Assembly: GCA_026929865.2 (NCBI GenBank)
Contig: CM049400.1
Span: 19,920,501-19,984,500, forward strand
From: Hyperoplus lanceolatus
Lineage: Eukaryota > Chordata > Actinopteri > Uranoscopiformes > Ammodytidae
Length of the DNA: 64,000 bases
Direction: 5' to 3'
Shown: piece by piece, positions 9,946 through 24,900 of the stretch
Layout: each line of letters opens with the position of its first letter
Position numbering within the stretch: the first letter of the stretch is position 1
Made by a program: the position numbers and the translations under genes
The notes under the pieces: generated by a model
What the model saw: only the letters and a program-made list of their open reading frames with translations
Databases searched by the model: none
Told to the model about the DNA's origin: nothing

Positions 9946-11769
9946 TTTACATTTCAAGAATATCAAAAATATGTTGTTTCTTTTCAAATTTGACTCATGT
10001 TTTGTGCATATGTATACATGTGATCATGTCTCCAGAGTGCTATTACATTGTATGTCAGTTTTGTGTATATTTTTGCAAATGTGTTGTGCTGTCTTGTTTG
10101 CAACATTCCATGTGGGAGGGTCTGTTGATAAGTAAGCCATCTGTACTGTTCTTCTGAACAACATGTTGTAAGGCGAGATTTGGGAGTATGGAGAGACTTG
10201 ACTTGACAAATCTTGGCACATAATGAGACAGAAGGGAGTAAAGGCAGAAGTCTGTCCAGAGATAAACAATTAGATTTGTCCCTGAGGTAAAGGCCAGGCG
10301 ATGCAAGGACTCTCAGACTAACAAAATCAATATGGCTTCTAGTAAGAACACTCAGGAGGGTAGAGTGATGAAGAGGTTATCATTAATTTCTCAGATTAGA
10401 ACACACATACACAATGAGGAACAATAACGCTTTACAAATCAATCCGGTCACTAACATGAAAGCTGCTTGACAGTGAGGTATACATTTGAAAGTATGCATC
10501 TAATATTTAAGTAATCAGTCAAACACCGTCGCTCTAATGAGACATGATGACATAGATCAACAGGGATACTGAACTGAGCTAGTTGAGCCAGTTTTTGTCA
10601 GCTGCCAATCGCGAGACGATCTTGAAGGAGACGGCATTTGGGAATGCTACTTTCACACCCGCAGACAAAACTATAATGGAGCACGAGTCAGAGACGGAGT
10701 GGGCAGTCCCTTTGCGTTGCGTCCCCTCTTAGGTCCTGCCCAGACTTGAAGGTCTAATCTAACATCTCACCACTGTTCCCAGCAGGCCTCACAAGGGTAG
10801 CACTGCCAGGGCCAAGGAGGGTTGGACTGTTGGCTGGGTTATGCTCGCGCTGGCTTTAGAGAAGACAACAAAACGAGAGGGCGAGTGGTTACAGGGTTGG
10901 GAGTGGGGGCTTTCACAATCTGTGATCAAATGCTGATAGGCAGGGGAAGACTCCTCAGAGACACAGAGCCCGCTGACCATAAAGGTGTGATTCTGAGCCG
11001 TGGCCAGCCTTGTCGCTTCATCTCCATGGAGTCAGCAATGTGGCTCCCCAGTGGGCTTGTCTCTGCTGTTGCCTCGAGCAGCAAGAACACTCTGGGATCT
11101 GGCCTGGCCATCACCTGGGCAACAAGGGACAAGAAGGCACTGATCTGATGACCTTCAACAACCTGCCAGTCTGTCATCTCTCTGCTTGGGGAGATGACAG
11201 GGAAAGAAAATCAGCTAGGGATTGGAGTAGAGATATTGTTTACCAGGCCACTGTGTCTTTGGAGGAAGCTTGTCTGTTCCAGTGGGAATTAACTATAGAG
11301 ATAGACTTTCACAACCTTACTTCACTATATATTCCAAAATATCCTTTGCCTGTGTTATCATTTAATCTCAAGACAATATAAGGGATTTAAGACAATATTG
11401 TGCTTTTGTACTTTGTTAGTTTCTGATTGTTTAGTCAAATACAACCGTCTGGCTGAGGAGATAAATGGTACAAGTAAACATAAAACATTGCAATATTATC
11501 ATACTTATTCTTGTACTTCAGACTAGATAATAAAATGAAGTCACCGGTTGGACATTCCTCGACTCACCACTTTAGTCTGCAATTTTTTTTATGGTAAAAT
11601 GTGTTGAATTTAAACTGTAGCACCTGTTGTGATTGTAGAAGCTATTATTCCCAGTTGTGGAATGCTAAACACTGTTAACCATTGCAAAAAAGTAACATCC
11701 AAAAGATTGTGGGGAAAAAATACGCTTTCCTGGTGGACTAATGGTTAGAACTGTTTTTTTTTTATAATT
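9946..11769. other. Non-coding stretch, no gene seen
   Basis: No exon, TIR element or long repeat recognised. The 10580-11180 part is less AT-rich and has overlapping open frames of about 110-120 codons on both strands, but they match no family I know. Open frames on both strands of a GC-richer stretch are expected by chance. Confidence 0.5.
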
Positions 11770-12015
11770 TATTAATCTGTGGATTATTTTCTTGAATAAT
11801 CTGTGGTCTAGAAAAATGTCAGAAAATAGGGAAAAATGCACTCCTCACCTTTTTAAAAAACAAAGTAATTTGGATTTAAAACAGAACCAACCAAAACCCA
11901 CTAATATTGAAATTGAAATTATGTATAACCGGGAAAAAGAAACCCCTAGTCAAAATGGAAAAGCTGAAATCTGCTAATGTTTGACATTTTTACTGATAAA
12001 GGATCGATTATTGCA
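11770..12015. repeat. hAT-like teleost repeat fragment
   Basis: The run TTAATCTGTGGATTATTTTC, then AAAATGTCAGAAAATAG, GGAAAAATGC and, 150 bp on, AATGTTTGACATTTTTACTG followed by a GATCGATTA-type word, keeps the order of the widespread teleost repeat whose ends carry ATTAATCGATTA-like words. It is diverged and both termini are lost. No coding capacity. Recognition is from memory of the family. Confidence 0.55.
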
Positions 12016-14924
<2,909 letters not shown>

Positions 14925-15107
14925 GGGGAGAACGGGGTAAGTAGGCACACTTTTTACTCTAGTGAGAATTGCTCATCACCTAAACATCTTTCAATAGTCA
15001 TTCCTACATTAAATTGAAGCTTAATGTGTTGGCTTGAAATGTGTACCCCTCACTTTTTCTATCTTATTGTAATAAAGAAGAAATTAATCATCAAAGACAC
15101 CCTTACA

Positions 15108-15157
15108 CATTGTGACAACCAACCCCATCAAGGGGTATGGGGTTGTTTGTGACAATG
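15108..15157. repeat. Inverted repeat, 20-bp arms (hairpin)
   Basis: CATTGTGACAACCAACCCCA (15108-15127) pairs with TGGGGTTGTTTGTGACAATG (15138-15157) with two mismatches across a 10-bp loop. It sits near the left end of the host element and shares its sub-terminal word, so it may be a duplicated internal terminus. Confidence 0.8.
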
Positions 15158-15453
15158 TTATCTTAATGGGAATAATCTTAAAAAGAAGGCAAGAAAGCAG
15201 AACGAAATTTGAAAGTTTAATTGCATTGCCAATTTGACAATTGAATGAAGATGGAGGTTTTTAATGATTTTATGCCAATTTTATGCTTTGTAAGGTACTA
15301 TTATTAGTATAAATGGCAGGTGACAATGGCACACAAATAATACAAAAAGTTTTATGACACTGAATCAGTGTTAAACGATAGGAACCTGTAGGCCTACTTT
15401 GATAAAATATAGTGAAACAATTTTAAATGCCTAGTCGAGAAATTCAAAGAAAC

Positions 15454-15527
15454 AGTCCGGGCGAGACGCGAACTCGGGTCTACTGTTTCAAAAACAAACT
15501 CCCTACCGGCTGAGCTAAGCGAGCACT
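15454..15527 (-). repeat. tRNA-derived (SINE-like or tRNA pseudogene) fragment
   Basis: The minus strand reads GCTCGCTTAGCTCAGCCGGT and AGGGAG, an A-box-like promoter (TAGCTCAGCCGGTAGGG), and about 35 bp on has GACCCGAGTTCGCGTC, a B-box-like TpsiC arm. Acceptor-stem ends do not pair well, so this is not a functional tRNA gene by inspection. A SINE head or degenerate tRNA pseudogene is most likely. No poly(A) tail is apparent. Confidence 0.6.
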
Positions 15528-15782
15528 TGACGAAAGTGTCACCCCCTGCTATATATAGCAACCTGCCTCTGTAATCAGGGCTAATTCTCTGTTATCGAGC
15601 TGCTCAGGAGGCTATGCTAACTACCGTGACCGGAGCAAGTCCGACTGTTTTATAAAGCATCTGTCATTTCAAAAGCAACAACAAACAGATCGCACATATC
15701 CTTACAAGGGAAAGGACCAGAGACATGAATAAATCCATTTATTTACGGCATTATGTTGTTATATAGTGTGAAAAAAGACCCA

Positions 15783-16644
15783 GGCCCAATCCGAATAGTC
15801 CAATCTCCTAACCTATAAGCCTCCTTTCCTATACCTTAACCCCTAAACGTCATCGGGGTTAAGGAGAGATGAAAGGTGCTTCCTATCGAACATAGGAAAA
15901 GACAGCACTGTTTCAAAAGAATTCGACTCCACTTTTCCTAACCGACGTCATTGCGCGACGGCGAGTATTGCTGACGTGAGTCACTAGCGTGAAACTACAC
16001 TATAGCCTATTCTCCGAAAATTGACTACAACAAGCGCTCGTTTGATCCATGCGTTCTTTTCATATTGATTTTAATCAGGTTGTCGCCAACAAATCACTCC
16101 CATATATCCCAATTCACATGTGGAATAAAAAGAGGCTACACTTATGTTGATGTTGAAATGAACTGCCCCCAGTAACTTCATTAAATGTGAAGTTGGTATT
16201 TTATTTTCTTATGGTGTAAATTATGTGCTACGAAAATAACTATTATGATGTTGGTCTTTTATGAGTTCTTTATTATCTTTAGCCTGTGGGGGGGTGGGGG
16301 GGGTATTTTGTTTTAGCCGAGTTAAATCTTCCTCTCTTCTCCTCTCCTCTCTTCTGTTTTACCTCTCGTTCGTATTCATGTAGAGTCGGTAAACTCCGGC
16401 GGTGGCCTGTTGGTTTAAATCTTGCCGCCGTAAAGGATTATGGGATAACACCATCTCCTTTCCTTTCGCATAGGTTGGTCCGGAGTAACCTATGCTAAAG
16501 GAGGGTTAAAGGATGAATCGAGGCTCCTTTCCTATGCCTTTCCTAAGCATTTTGAGAATTCGGATCACCTATCTGCCGAGTACTTCCGGGTCATCTCGAT
16601 AGGAAAGGAAATTTCCAATGCAAAAAAGACTATTCGGATTGGCC
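15783..16644. mobile_element. Nested TIR element (GGCC(C)AATCCGAATAGTC ends)
   Basis: GGCCCAATCCGAATAGTC at 15783-15800 matches the inverse of GACTATTCGGATTGGCC at 16628-16644 with one extra C. Sub-terminal sequences on both sides are rich in CCTTTCCTA / TAGGAAAGG words in opposite orientation, extending the loose inverted symmetry. The body (about 860 bp) has no transposase. No clean target duplication was identified, so the superfamily is open. It lies wholly within the GGGGAGAACGGGG element and is therefore the younger insertion. Confidence 0.65.
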
Positions 16645-16886
16645 GCAAATATATTTAGCTTTACCTGCCTCTGCCGTAAAGGCAATACCTATCGTGAAAT
16701 TATAGGGGGGAGGCGGGGCGTGCTGGTCGCAGAATACCACTTTTGGACTGGCATTACCGTTACTGAACGGCTCAAGCCATGGTATGGCAGTGGTCGCCGT
16801 GGTACTGCCAAATGCAGGAAAACGATCTCGGCGCACCTGAACGATTGTGACAACCAACCTGTGTGACATTTTACCCCGTTCTCCCC

Positions 16887-19800
16887 TATGCCCACTGCTG
16901 AGACCACTTGATACTATAGCATCGAGTGACCTGCAAGGGAAAACTAACTTCACCACATGCACACAAGGACTTACTTTAAATGAGTCCAGCTGGTTAATAT
17001 TGAGATTCATCCAACTTTAACCCTATATTCTTGATATTGTTGGGGCTTTTCCACTTTACACCTAACCCTAATGTATTCCTCCCTAATTGTGACTTATCGA
17101 GCTGTTTGTCTCAACTCTGAGGGGTCTTGGTTTTACCTGACAATGGTTTTTTGAGGTTTACAGGAAGCAAACGCGTATTTGACCCTCATCAATCGGTCGC
17201 AGCCATTTGATGGGATTTCATTTTGTAATCCTAACAGAAGAACACAACTACTTAATTCCTTAAATGGTCTTTGCTGTTTAAAATAGTGCAGCCTTTCAGG
17301 ACATGTGAGTCTTTGTTTTACTGTGGCTTTTAAGTCATGCAAAAATATAAATTAATAGGTCATAATTAAATCTGATTATTTTATGACATTTTCAACTGGA
17401 AAACTCAGGTAACACCACTGACTTTGGAAGGGCAAACCAAGGTTTGATTCACGGTCAGGGCAGGGCAATTCCAGTGAGTGTCCTTAGACAAGCACTCATG
17501 TCTGCCAAAATAGTTTAATATGTATACTTTTCACATTTCACAATTTACAGTGCCAGTGCCAACGTTAGGCATATGTAGAATGAATCTGATCACAAACATT
17601 ATATTGCATTCAATGTCTTTTAGAAACATATCTTCAGCAGCAGGCTGTGTGAATATGTCAATGGAACATCACATGGTGTCAAGAAGATTGTTCAGATATT
17701 TCTCACTCTTGAGTGTATTTGACTATTTCTGTTTTTCATTTACTTAAAATACAAAGAGTTCATTAGAGTTTAATATTTTGAAACACAACACATAGTATTC
17801 AAACAGTTAGTTTATGCTAATATCACATCACTTATTTAAGATTTAACAAAAGTAGTTAATCCAAAACACAACATTTAAACCCACTATGATAAACCTGCCA
17901 TATTCCTTTATTAAAACATCTGTAGGCCTATACCAATAACTATATAACAAAGAGTCTATAATGTCTTCCAATTTTGAAAAAGTGTAAAGCAAAGTTTTGT
18001 TAGGAGTACAACTTTCATTCAATGTATTGAGTAACACAACAAATGCCACATTTTTCATTTGTAACTCAAATTTGAATGATGCATGTGATTACACATTGTT
18101 CAAATCTTTATCATTTTCAAAGGGGATGCATTTTAATTTTAAATAAAACCATTTATTTTTCACCCATGTATTTCGAAGATAAACCATTGGGTATAACAAT
18201 TGTATTTTAGGCTTACAAAGTAGGAGAACTTTCTCAACCAATAAATGAAGACCTTAACTTGTTAATCTGAAAAACTGAAAGTCACCACAATTAGAAAACA
18301 TGGAGATACATGGTTTTCAATGGAAAGTGACAAGATGTTTTTACTATCTTGTACTGAGGAAGCTATATGTGCTTTGTGAAAGGCTTATTCCTTATTGTTG
18401 GAGTTATTTTTTTTTAACATTTTGTCTTTCGAAGAGCATCTGTATTATTGTATTTGACCTCATGTTTTTGTGGGTGTCTGGGGAGGTGACTCCTCCTGAC
18501 TGGTTTTAAAATAAGAACCCTAAAACCTTAAACTCGTGTCCGTTTTTTTGAGAAAAGCTGTTTCATGTGCGGAAAAGTGAACGCTCAATGACAGAAGATG
18601 AAAGGAGTGTATGATTTAGGGGGGATTCTTACCTCAACCACATTTGACAATGAATGATGAGTTTTGCAGAAGTTTTTGGTTAAACTGTCCCTCAGTAGTA
18701 CTCTTTAGATCCAACCCCCCACCCTCCCCCAACACACACGCACACACACTGCATCTGGGAAACTAGATCACTTCTGGGGCCAACGGCCTCCAGTCCGTTG
18801 TCTAAAGAAAGGCTAGTCTTGTTCCTGCCAGATCTCTGATGTCATCCTTTGCTGAGAACATGTATGTGATCTTCTGCAGCTGGAAGAGAGGCCCATATGC
18901 ATTTTACATCACTCTCTTAGTTATTTTTGGGTCGGTGAGAAGCAGGATTTACTGGACCATTCACAATCTGACATCACACTGAAGTCTGGTTAAGATTGGA
19001 TTTTTCTTCCTATGCTCCTGTCCACTGACGGCAATATCCACAAAACACGTCATGTGTTATTAGCTTATGTATCATGATGTGTGGCTAAACTAACATGTCT
19101 GCATTAAATGTTTTTACCAATGCTGTAATGTTCATTATTTAAACATAGCTACTTGTATAATACGTATGTACTATAAGTATTTTAACTAATTTTCTCATCT
19201 GTAATTCACAGCAGTGACTTTGTCAGACACCCACAGGCAGGTTAGAGTGTGTTGGAATAACTGGATATATGGACATCAAGACTTCTGTGTAATGAGCTGT
19301 AATCTGAATGTTCTCAACAACTTCAGTGGTAGCAGCAGTGGCCTCAGGGGTGTAGCTGTGTAAGGGAACAAGTCTTGTTGGAGAGTGAAAAGAAAGTACC
19401 GGTAGATCATGCTACGATCATGCTGGCAGTTGAAGTCTGTGCGGAGGTTTTTGATCATTTTCCCATTTCTCAACTTCAGCCTGAACACGGCAAAACAAAA
19501 CAATCCTCAAAGGCTGGCCCGACAACTTCTCCCCTTTTATTGGCAGCCGATACGTAACAAGAGGTTGTCTTGGCGGAAAAAAGGCAACTGCTGAGGCGTT
19601 ACTGGACCTCCAGACCTTTGTGACCAATGGCGTGTCATCCCTCACTTTGTCATGTTTAACTAAAACCAATCCCCATTTAAAGCAGCATCCATCAGTGTTA
19701 AGATGAAAACAATGACAGATTGCCTTTCTGCAGCACTCAAAGCATCTGGATCCTTTCTCTACTCCCCCTCTTTTATTTATGGTAAACAGCCTGAATAACA

Positions 19801-21988
19801 GCTGGGCAATGGGAATTTACAACTTAATCAATTGTTTGTAAGGAGCCAAAGCGATGCCCCCCCATACCCAACCATCTGCAAGTTAGCGTTAATTTATGCT
19901 AAATTTCCCATAGCCAACAGCAACTCTTTTTGATTTCCTTTTGAAAGATTTTATCCACACTTAGCATTATGCAATTCTTAATATAAAAAATGACACCTAG
20001 TCACCTATATTAAAAAGTTGTGTGCATTTCATTCAGTTTGTTTAAGTCTCTGAGGAGAAAATGTTAAAGAAACAAGCCCAAAACTGTAGGAGCAGTTACA
20101 CTGTGGACTCATGCTCATTTTTACTTCTCAATGGAGATGACCTGGAAGTCATATCAAGTTTCACACACTGATGGGTAAGCAGTGTTTATCCTGTCCGCTA
20201 TGCTTCCTGTTAACGGGATGTTGCTTTTGTCTTCTCTCCTCCCAGGTAATTGTGCCAGTGGCTGAATCTTGGTCTTTTGTTCCCTCCTGTTCCTCCTCTG
20301 CACCCACAAGACAACCTTCATGCACACCAGCCTCAGACAGGTCAGTCTCAAGTATCCCTCCACACGCTGCCTGTCAGCAGTCCGCATGATTGGTTCTCCC
20401 ACAATGACAGCAAATTCACAAATTGTCAGAAATCAGAAACAGCTGGCGCAAAATACATGTATATTTTTCTTAATGTTATAGCTACTTTTGAAATTTTCTT
20501 AAATGTCATTTATAACATGTATTTGTATAATATGCTTATGTTTTTTTTATATTTTTTTAAATACATTTAATTAAAGAGAAAATAACAGAAGATTAAAAAA
20601 GAAAGAAAGGGATTCAGTTCCCTTTGCTTCTGACCCACCTACCTACTAGCGTTTAATGAGAGAGCATAACATAATACAAGCAATCGTTAATAGGACAACG
20701 GTATGTTTAGAAAACTTGTAAATATACCGGTGGAGCAGCAAAATCTTTTTAAAAAAACATGTAGAATTTGGGAGATATTTTTCTATTAAAATGATTTAGC
20801 CATGCTGTCTTGGCAGCCTTGAACCAGTGTTAGGATAGGGCACCACTTACAACTGTGCTGTGAGCATTGGTAGTCACCTTTCTTCCTGTTTGCCGGCTGC
20901 AGCACAGAAAACCACACACTACTTTATTTATAATCCAACCAACCTCAGTGTGTAACTCTTGCCCCTTACTCTTGCTCGCATCACACGGCGAGGTCACTTC
21001 CCTCTGCACCTCCACCACTGCTCTTGCATTCCAACATGGCTCTAGGACAGCAGCCCGGCAAAGCTCTATACTCCTCAAAATCACAAAGAGGCCCAGATCA
21101 GAGCCGAGCTGGATGTAAGCCAGGATCCGGGCCCTCACAGCCCAGGCAGCTGGGGGCAGCCTATAATAAGTGAGAGACAATGAAAACTAGCACACCGCCC
21201 ACGCTTTGCATGTGCATGTCGATCCAGAATTAAAATTAAATTGTTTCATAGGTTATTTTCCACAGACCATGCTTATTATGAAAAAAGGCATAATAACCAC
21301 TGGTGGGGTCAGAGCATATGTACTTTAAGGGTATATGTTTAACATACCAGACCTGGGATGATAAGAAAAAATGTATTATTCAGTTCACCATAATCAGCGT
21401 TGAAAGAGCAAAGCTGTAAAGAACAGAGATTTATGCAAAACACGTCAAAACATAAAAAAGAGACTTACTGGAGCTTTCGATTTTTGCTGAAACTTTAATA
21501 AGTGGAAAACTATTTATTTTTGTCTGTCACGTCTTGTGAATTTCCAGGCGAACTTACTTTTTTTTAATGTGGTACCTAGGCTTTTTTAAATCCACATTTA
21601 ACTGCACTGGACTGAGTTTACTTTAAAACCTGGGCGCCTGAACAGTGTTTCGTTTTCATGCAGTCATCAAAAACATGTATGTTTATGATTCTTTTCTCTC
21701 TCTTTCTCACATGGGGAAACTAGACATATTAAAGGCCTTCTGTTTTAATGAATAATAATGAACGGTTCACTGTGATGTAGAAGGCGGTGGTGCTTTAATG
21801 GTCCCTTGTAGCCTCTTAAGCCTCTGGTGATAAATCTCACGCAGGCTCACTCGTATAACTAAAACCCAAACCTCATTCAACTTCACATCCATCAGTATTT
21901 GGCTGAAAGCGATGACAAAGCACTTTCAATTACACCAGTAACTGACTCTGGAAAACAGTTCATAGCAGGGTCCAGGCTAGAAGACTGA
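16887..21988. other. Non-coding stretch with one LINE-like tail
   Basis: AT-rich from about 17330 to 18500 and around 20450-20800. An L2-like fragment is listed separately. A short CA-rich patch occurs at 18732-18750. No exon recognised; open frames are short and without domains. Confidence 0.5.
17425..17505. repeat. L2/MIR-like 3' tail fragment
   Basis: The order GGTTTGATTCACGGTCAGGG, then GTGTCCTTAGACAAGCACTC, resembles the common fish LINE2-type 3' region in which GGTTCGATTCC is followed by GTGTCCTTGGGCAAGACACT. The fragment is short and diverged. Confidence 0.4.
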
Positions 21989-24900
21989 GGGGGGGGGGGT
22001 GAGTGGGACACACACAGGGGGGAGAACAGGAATGGCTGGTAGGGCGTCCGTTTGACTCGCTCCCAAATAATAAAAAAGGGTGGTGTGACTCTGTGACACG
22101 GGGGATGCCGCCAGCATCGCGAACCCAAGGACAATTCACCTATTTTGTGCGCTGTCACCCCTGTAGTCTGATTTATGGTTGGGACATCCTTCCTATGACC
22201 CGTTCGTCCATCAGCTCGGCACTATAAGGATACTCTGGTGATTAGAGACTGAAGTATCAAAGCGACCTCAGTCAGGGCCCTTGTCTAGTACCAGAGGGCC
22301 TAGCGCTCACTACTGAATGGGGGAGTCTGTGGCCATTGGGGAGGGAGCGCGTTGCGGCAGCGGGAGAGTGCCATTCTTAACCCCCAAGCACCATTGAGGA
22401 TAGAGCTTTTTGAGAATCCATCAACCGCATATGCTTCATTATATAATGTTGCTTTCTTTCCCATTTTTGAGGGGAAATCCCAATGTGTAATTATATTATG
22501 TGGAGTGTATGCTCTCTGATAGTTAACATGGCGGTGTTTAATTGGAGTGATTTTACTCGTAATTGCATGATCCTCTCTACCACTTTTGGCTCCCACTTTG
22601 TTTGAATAAGCAGGCTACTTTTGGCATCTGTCCTCGAAATTAGTCAGTACAGCACACTTAATATTGAAGTTCAAAAATTAAATAATCGAAAAAATGTAAA
22701 TCTGCTTGGAATAATGGGAGCCCGAACCATCGACAAAAAACACAGCAAACCCATCGATGTTCACACCAGAAACATCTAATGCATCAGTGGATGAGCGATG
22801 AGCATTTTTGGCTCTTTTTAAAAATGCCTTTATAACATAAATAAAAACGGAGTTGGATCCTCCAGAGAGCCTGATCTTTAAAGCAGCTCTGACTCCAACC
22901 CCCCTGATGAAAGGCCCACACTAACATCAGGAGTCCGGAGCCTTTACTCTCTAACTTCAGGCAATTATGACACAGAAGAGATCTTTGCCTTCTGCACTCC
23001 AAGAGAAGAAGAAAAGAGGCATCCCTTTTTTTCCCGAGCTTAGTTGTAAAAATAAGCTTGCTCTCCTCAATTGCAGTCACCCCATGCCCTTTGCAATAGC
23101 AGCGAGGATGTATCGGAACAAGCCATGGGGCAAAACAAATCACTTGCGATTTACAGAATTATAAAGATTTTAATAGCTGCAATGTTTCTCCCTCAGATTG
23201 GTCTTTATTTCCAGGAGTCAAAGTTTCCCGGGCGCCGCAGGCTTTTTAAGGGCAGTAATTGGCCAACAGAGAGACTTAGGATCTCCCTGAGTGATTGAGT
23301 GTATTTGTTGCAATGAACTTGAGGGTATCACTGTAAAGATCACAAGTCCAGGTTGTGAGAGCCTGCAACTCATCAAGCGCAATTCAGTGTGCTCAGAATG
23401 TGGTGGAAGCCAGGCAACTTTTCCATACAGTTTTGTTTAAAGTTGTAACGTTTCTGTGGAACTTGATGTTTTTTTTTTTAATTATTGCTGATGATTAGTT
23501 ATGATTCCAAATAAGTCAGCACACAATAAGGGGCTCTGGTTTGTGAACTGAAGACAGCCTTGAATTAATGCAGAATAATCTATATGATGAAGTGCATGGC
23601 TGTTGTTGTGGCAGGCAAGGAAAAAGTATATCTCTGATTTTCCCAGGCTTAAGTGAAAATAATTAATTTTTTTACACTGTGCTAACATAACAGTAGCTTA
23701 CTGCCTCATATTAAATATCAAATCAACCAGAAGTCCAAATACATAAGAAATAGTTTGATATAAAGCCCTCTACTCTTACCTCTTCTCTCGGCTGAAACTA
23801 CATACCTGGCTCTATCTTAATTAAACAACCTTTCTGCACCTCTGACCAGTTTTGTTCAAATGCAGGCAGTGAAAGGTACATAAATATCAACGTAATTAGC
23901 TCCCCCTTCACAATTTAAAAATTATGCTGACAAATTATTAAAATTATATATATATTTGTTTATTTATATTTATTTATTGTATTTGCTTGTTGTGTCCGTT
24001 AATTTAATTAATCTGTAAAATATATATTTGTTTTGTATTATTTTATATCATATTACATTATATCACTCAACATTTTACTCCACACATCTGCAGAACAACT
24101 CTAATAATGTTACAAGCATGTGGTGCCTGACTGTTGGAAAAACAAGCCTGGCAGTAAGCTAAGCTTTATTAACGAAAGTCACCAGGGAGGCATAATCGAG
24201 TTTGACTCTCTACCGGTGGTCTCCTTGTTAGTGTTGTGAGTGTCAGAACTGACAGTGCAGGTAGCTCAAATACCACTTAAGGTTTTAGCTTCAGTGGCTT
24301 TTGGAAAGAAATGACCGTGACCTGTGTAGCTTGAGCCCACATCCCACACCCTTTCTGCCTGACAGCTGCTCAATGGCAAGTGTCTGCCAGCATGCCGAGG
24401 GGAACGCTGCCAAGCAGCCGGAGATAGAGATGATTACCACATCCCTCTCTCCCTCTCAGCCTGCTCACTGAAAACTGATACCTACTAACAAACTGCTGTC
24501 AACATGTTAGCGAGGCAGAGAGAGTGAGAGCAACAGTATGCGCTGGGAGAGAAGAAGGGACAAAGAGAGATGTGTGTGTGTGGGAGAGTCCAAACAATCT
24601 AGGATTAATGACATTGAAACAAGTTTGCTCTCGCTGTTTTCAGAGCTCACCCTTGTTGTGTCTGACTTGAAGAATGCAATCAACGCTGTATGGAAAAGCC
24701 TGGTTAGGCAGGCACTCACCTACAGAGTATTTACCAAATTATGGATGTCAGACTATGTAGTCACGAGGTGGCTATTTTTTCAGGATACTGTATAGCTCAT
24801 CATGCAAAGTTATGTATAGCCATATGTACAGAAAGCCACTGTAAGAGAACATATTTCTTGGGTTGAAGTTTTAATTTTTTTTTATTTACTGTCACAATTA

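Larger units (their letters stand above)
14925..16886. mobile_element. TIR element with GGGGAGAACGGGGTAA ends, carrying nested insertions
   Basis: GGGGAGAACGGGGTAA at 14925-14940 is matched inversely by TTACCCCGTTCTCCCC at 16871-16886. TA lies immediately outside both ends (14923-14924 and 16887-16888), so the target duplication may be TA; if the TA belongs to the TIR, the duplication is unresolved. A sub-terminal word TTGTGACAACCAACC recurs near both ends (15110 and 16846). The 1.96-kb body has no transposase frame. It contains a hairpin at 15108-15157, a tRNA-like fragment at 15454-15527 and a second TIR element at 15783-16644. Ends of this kind are common in teleost DNA, but I cannot name the superfamily with confidence. 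Confidence 0.75.

Noticed and set aside
15454..15527. Functional tRNA gene
   Set aside because: Promoter-like boxes are present but the acceptor and anticodon stems do not form convincingly, and it lies inside a transposon.
16630..17010. Minus-strand open frame of 126 codons
   Set aside because: It crosses the right end of the GGGGAGAACGGGG element and has no transposase motif.
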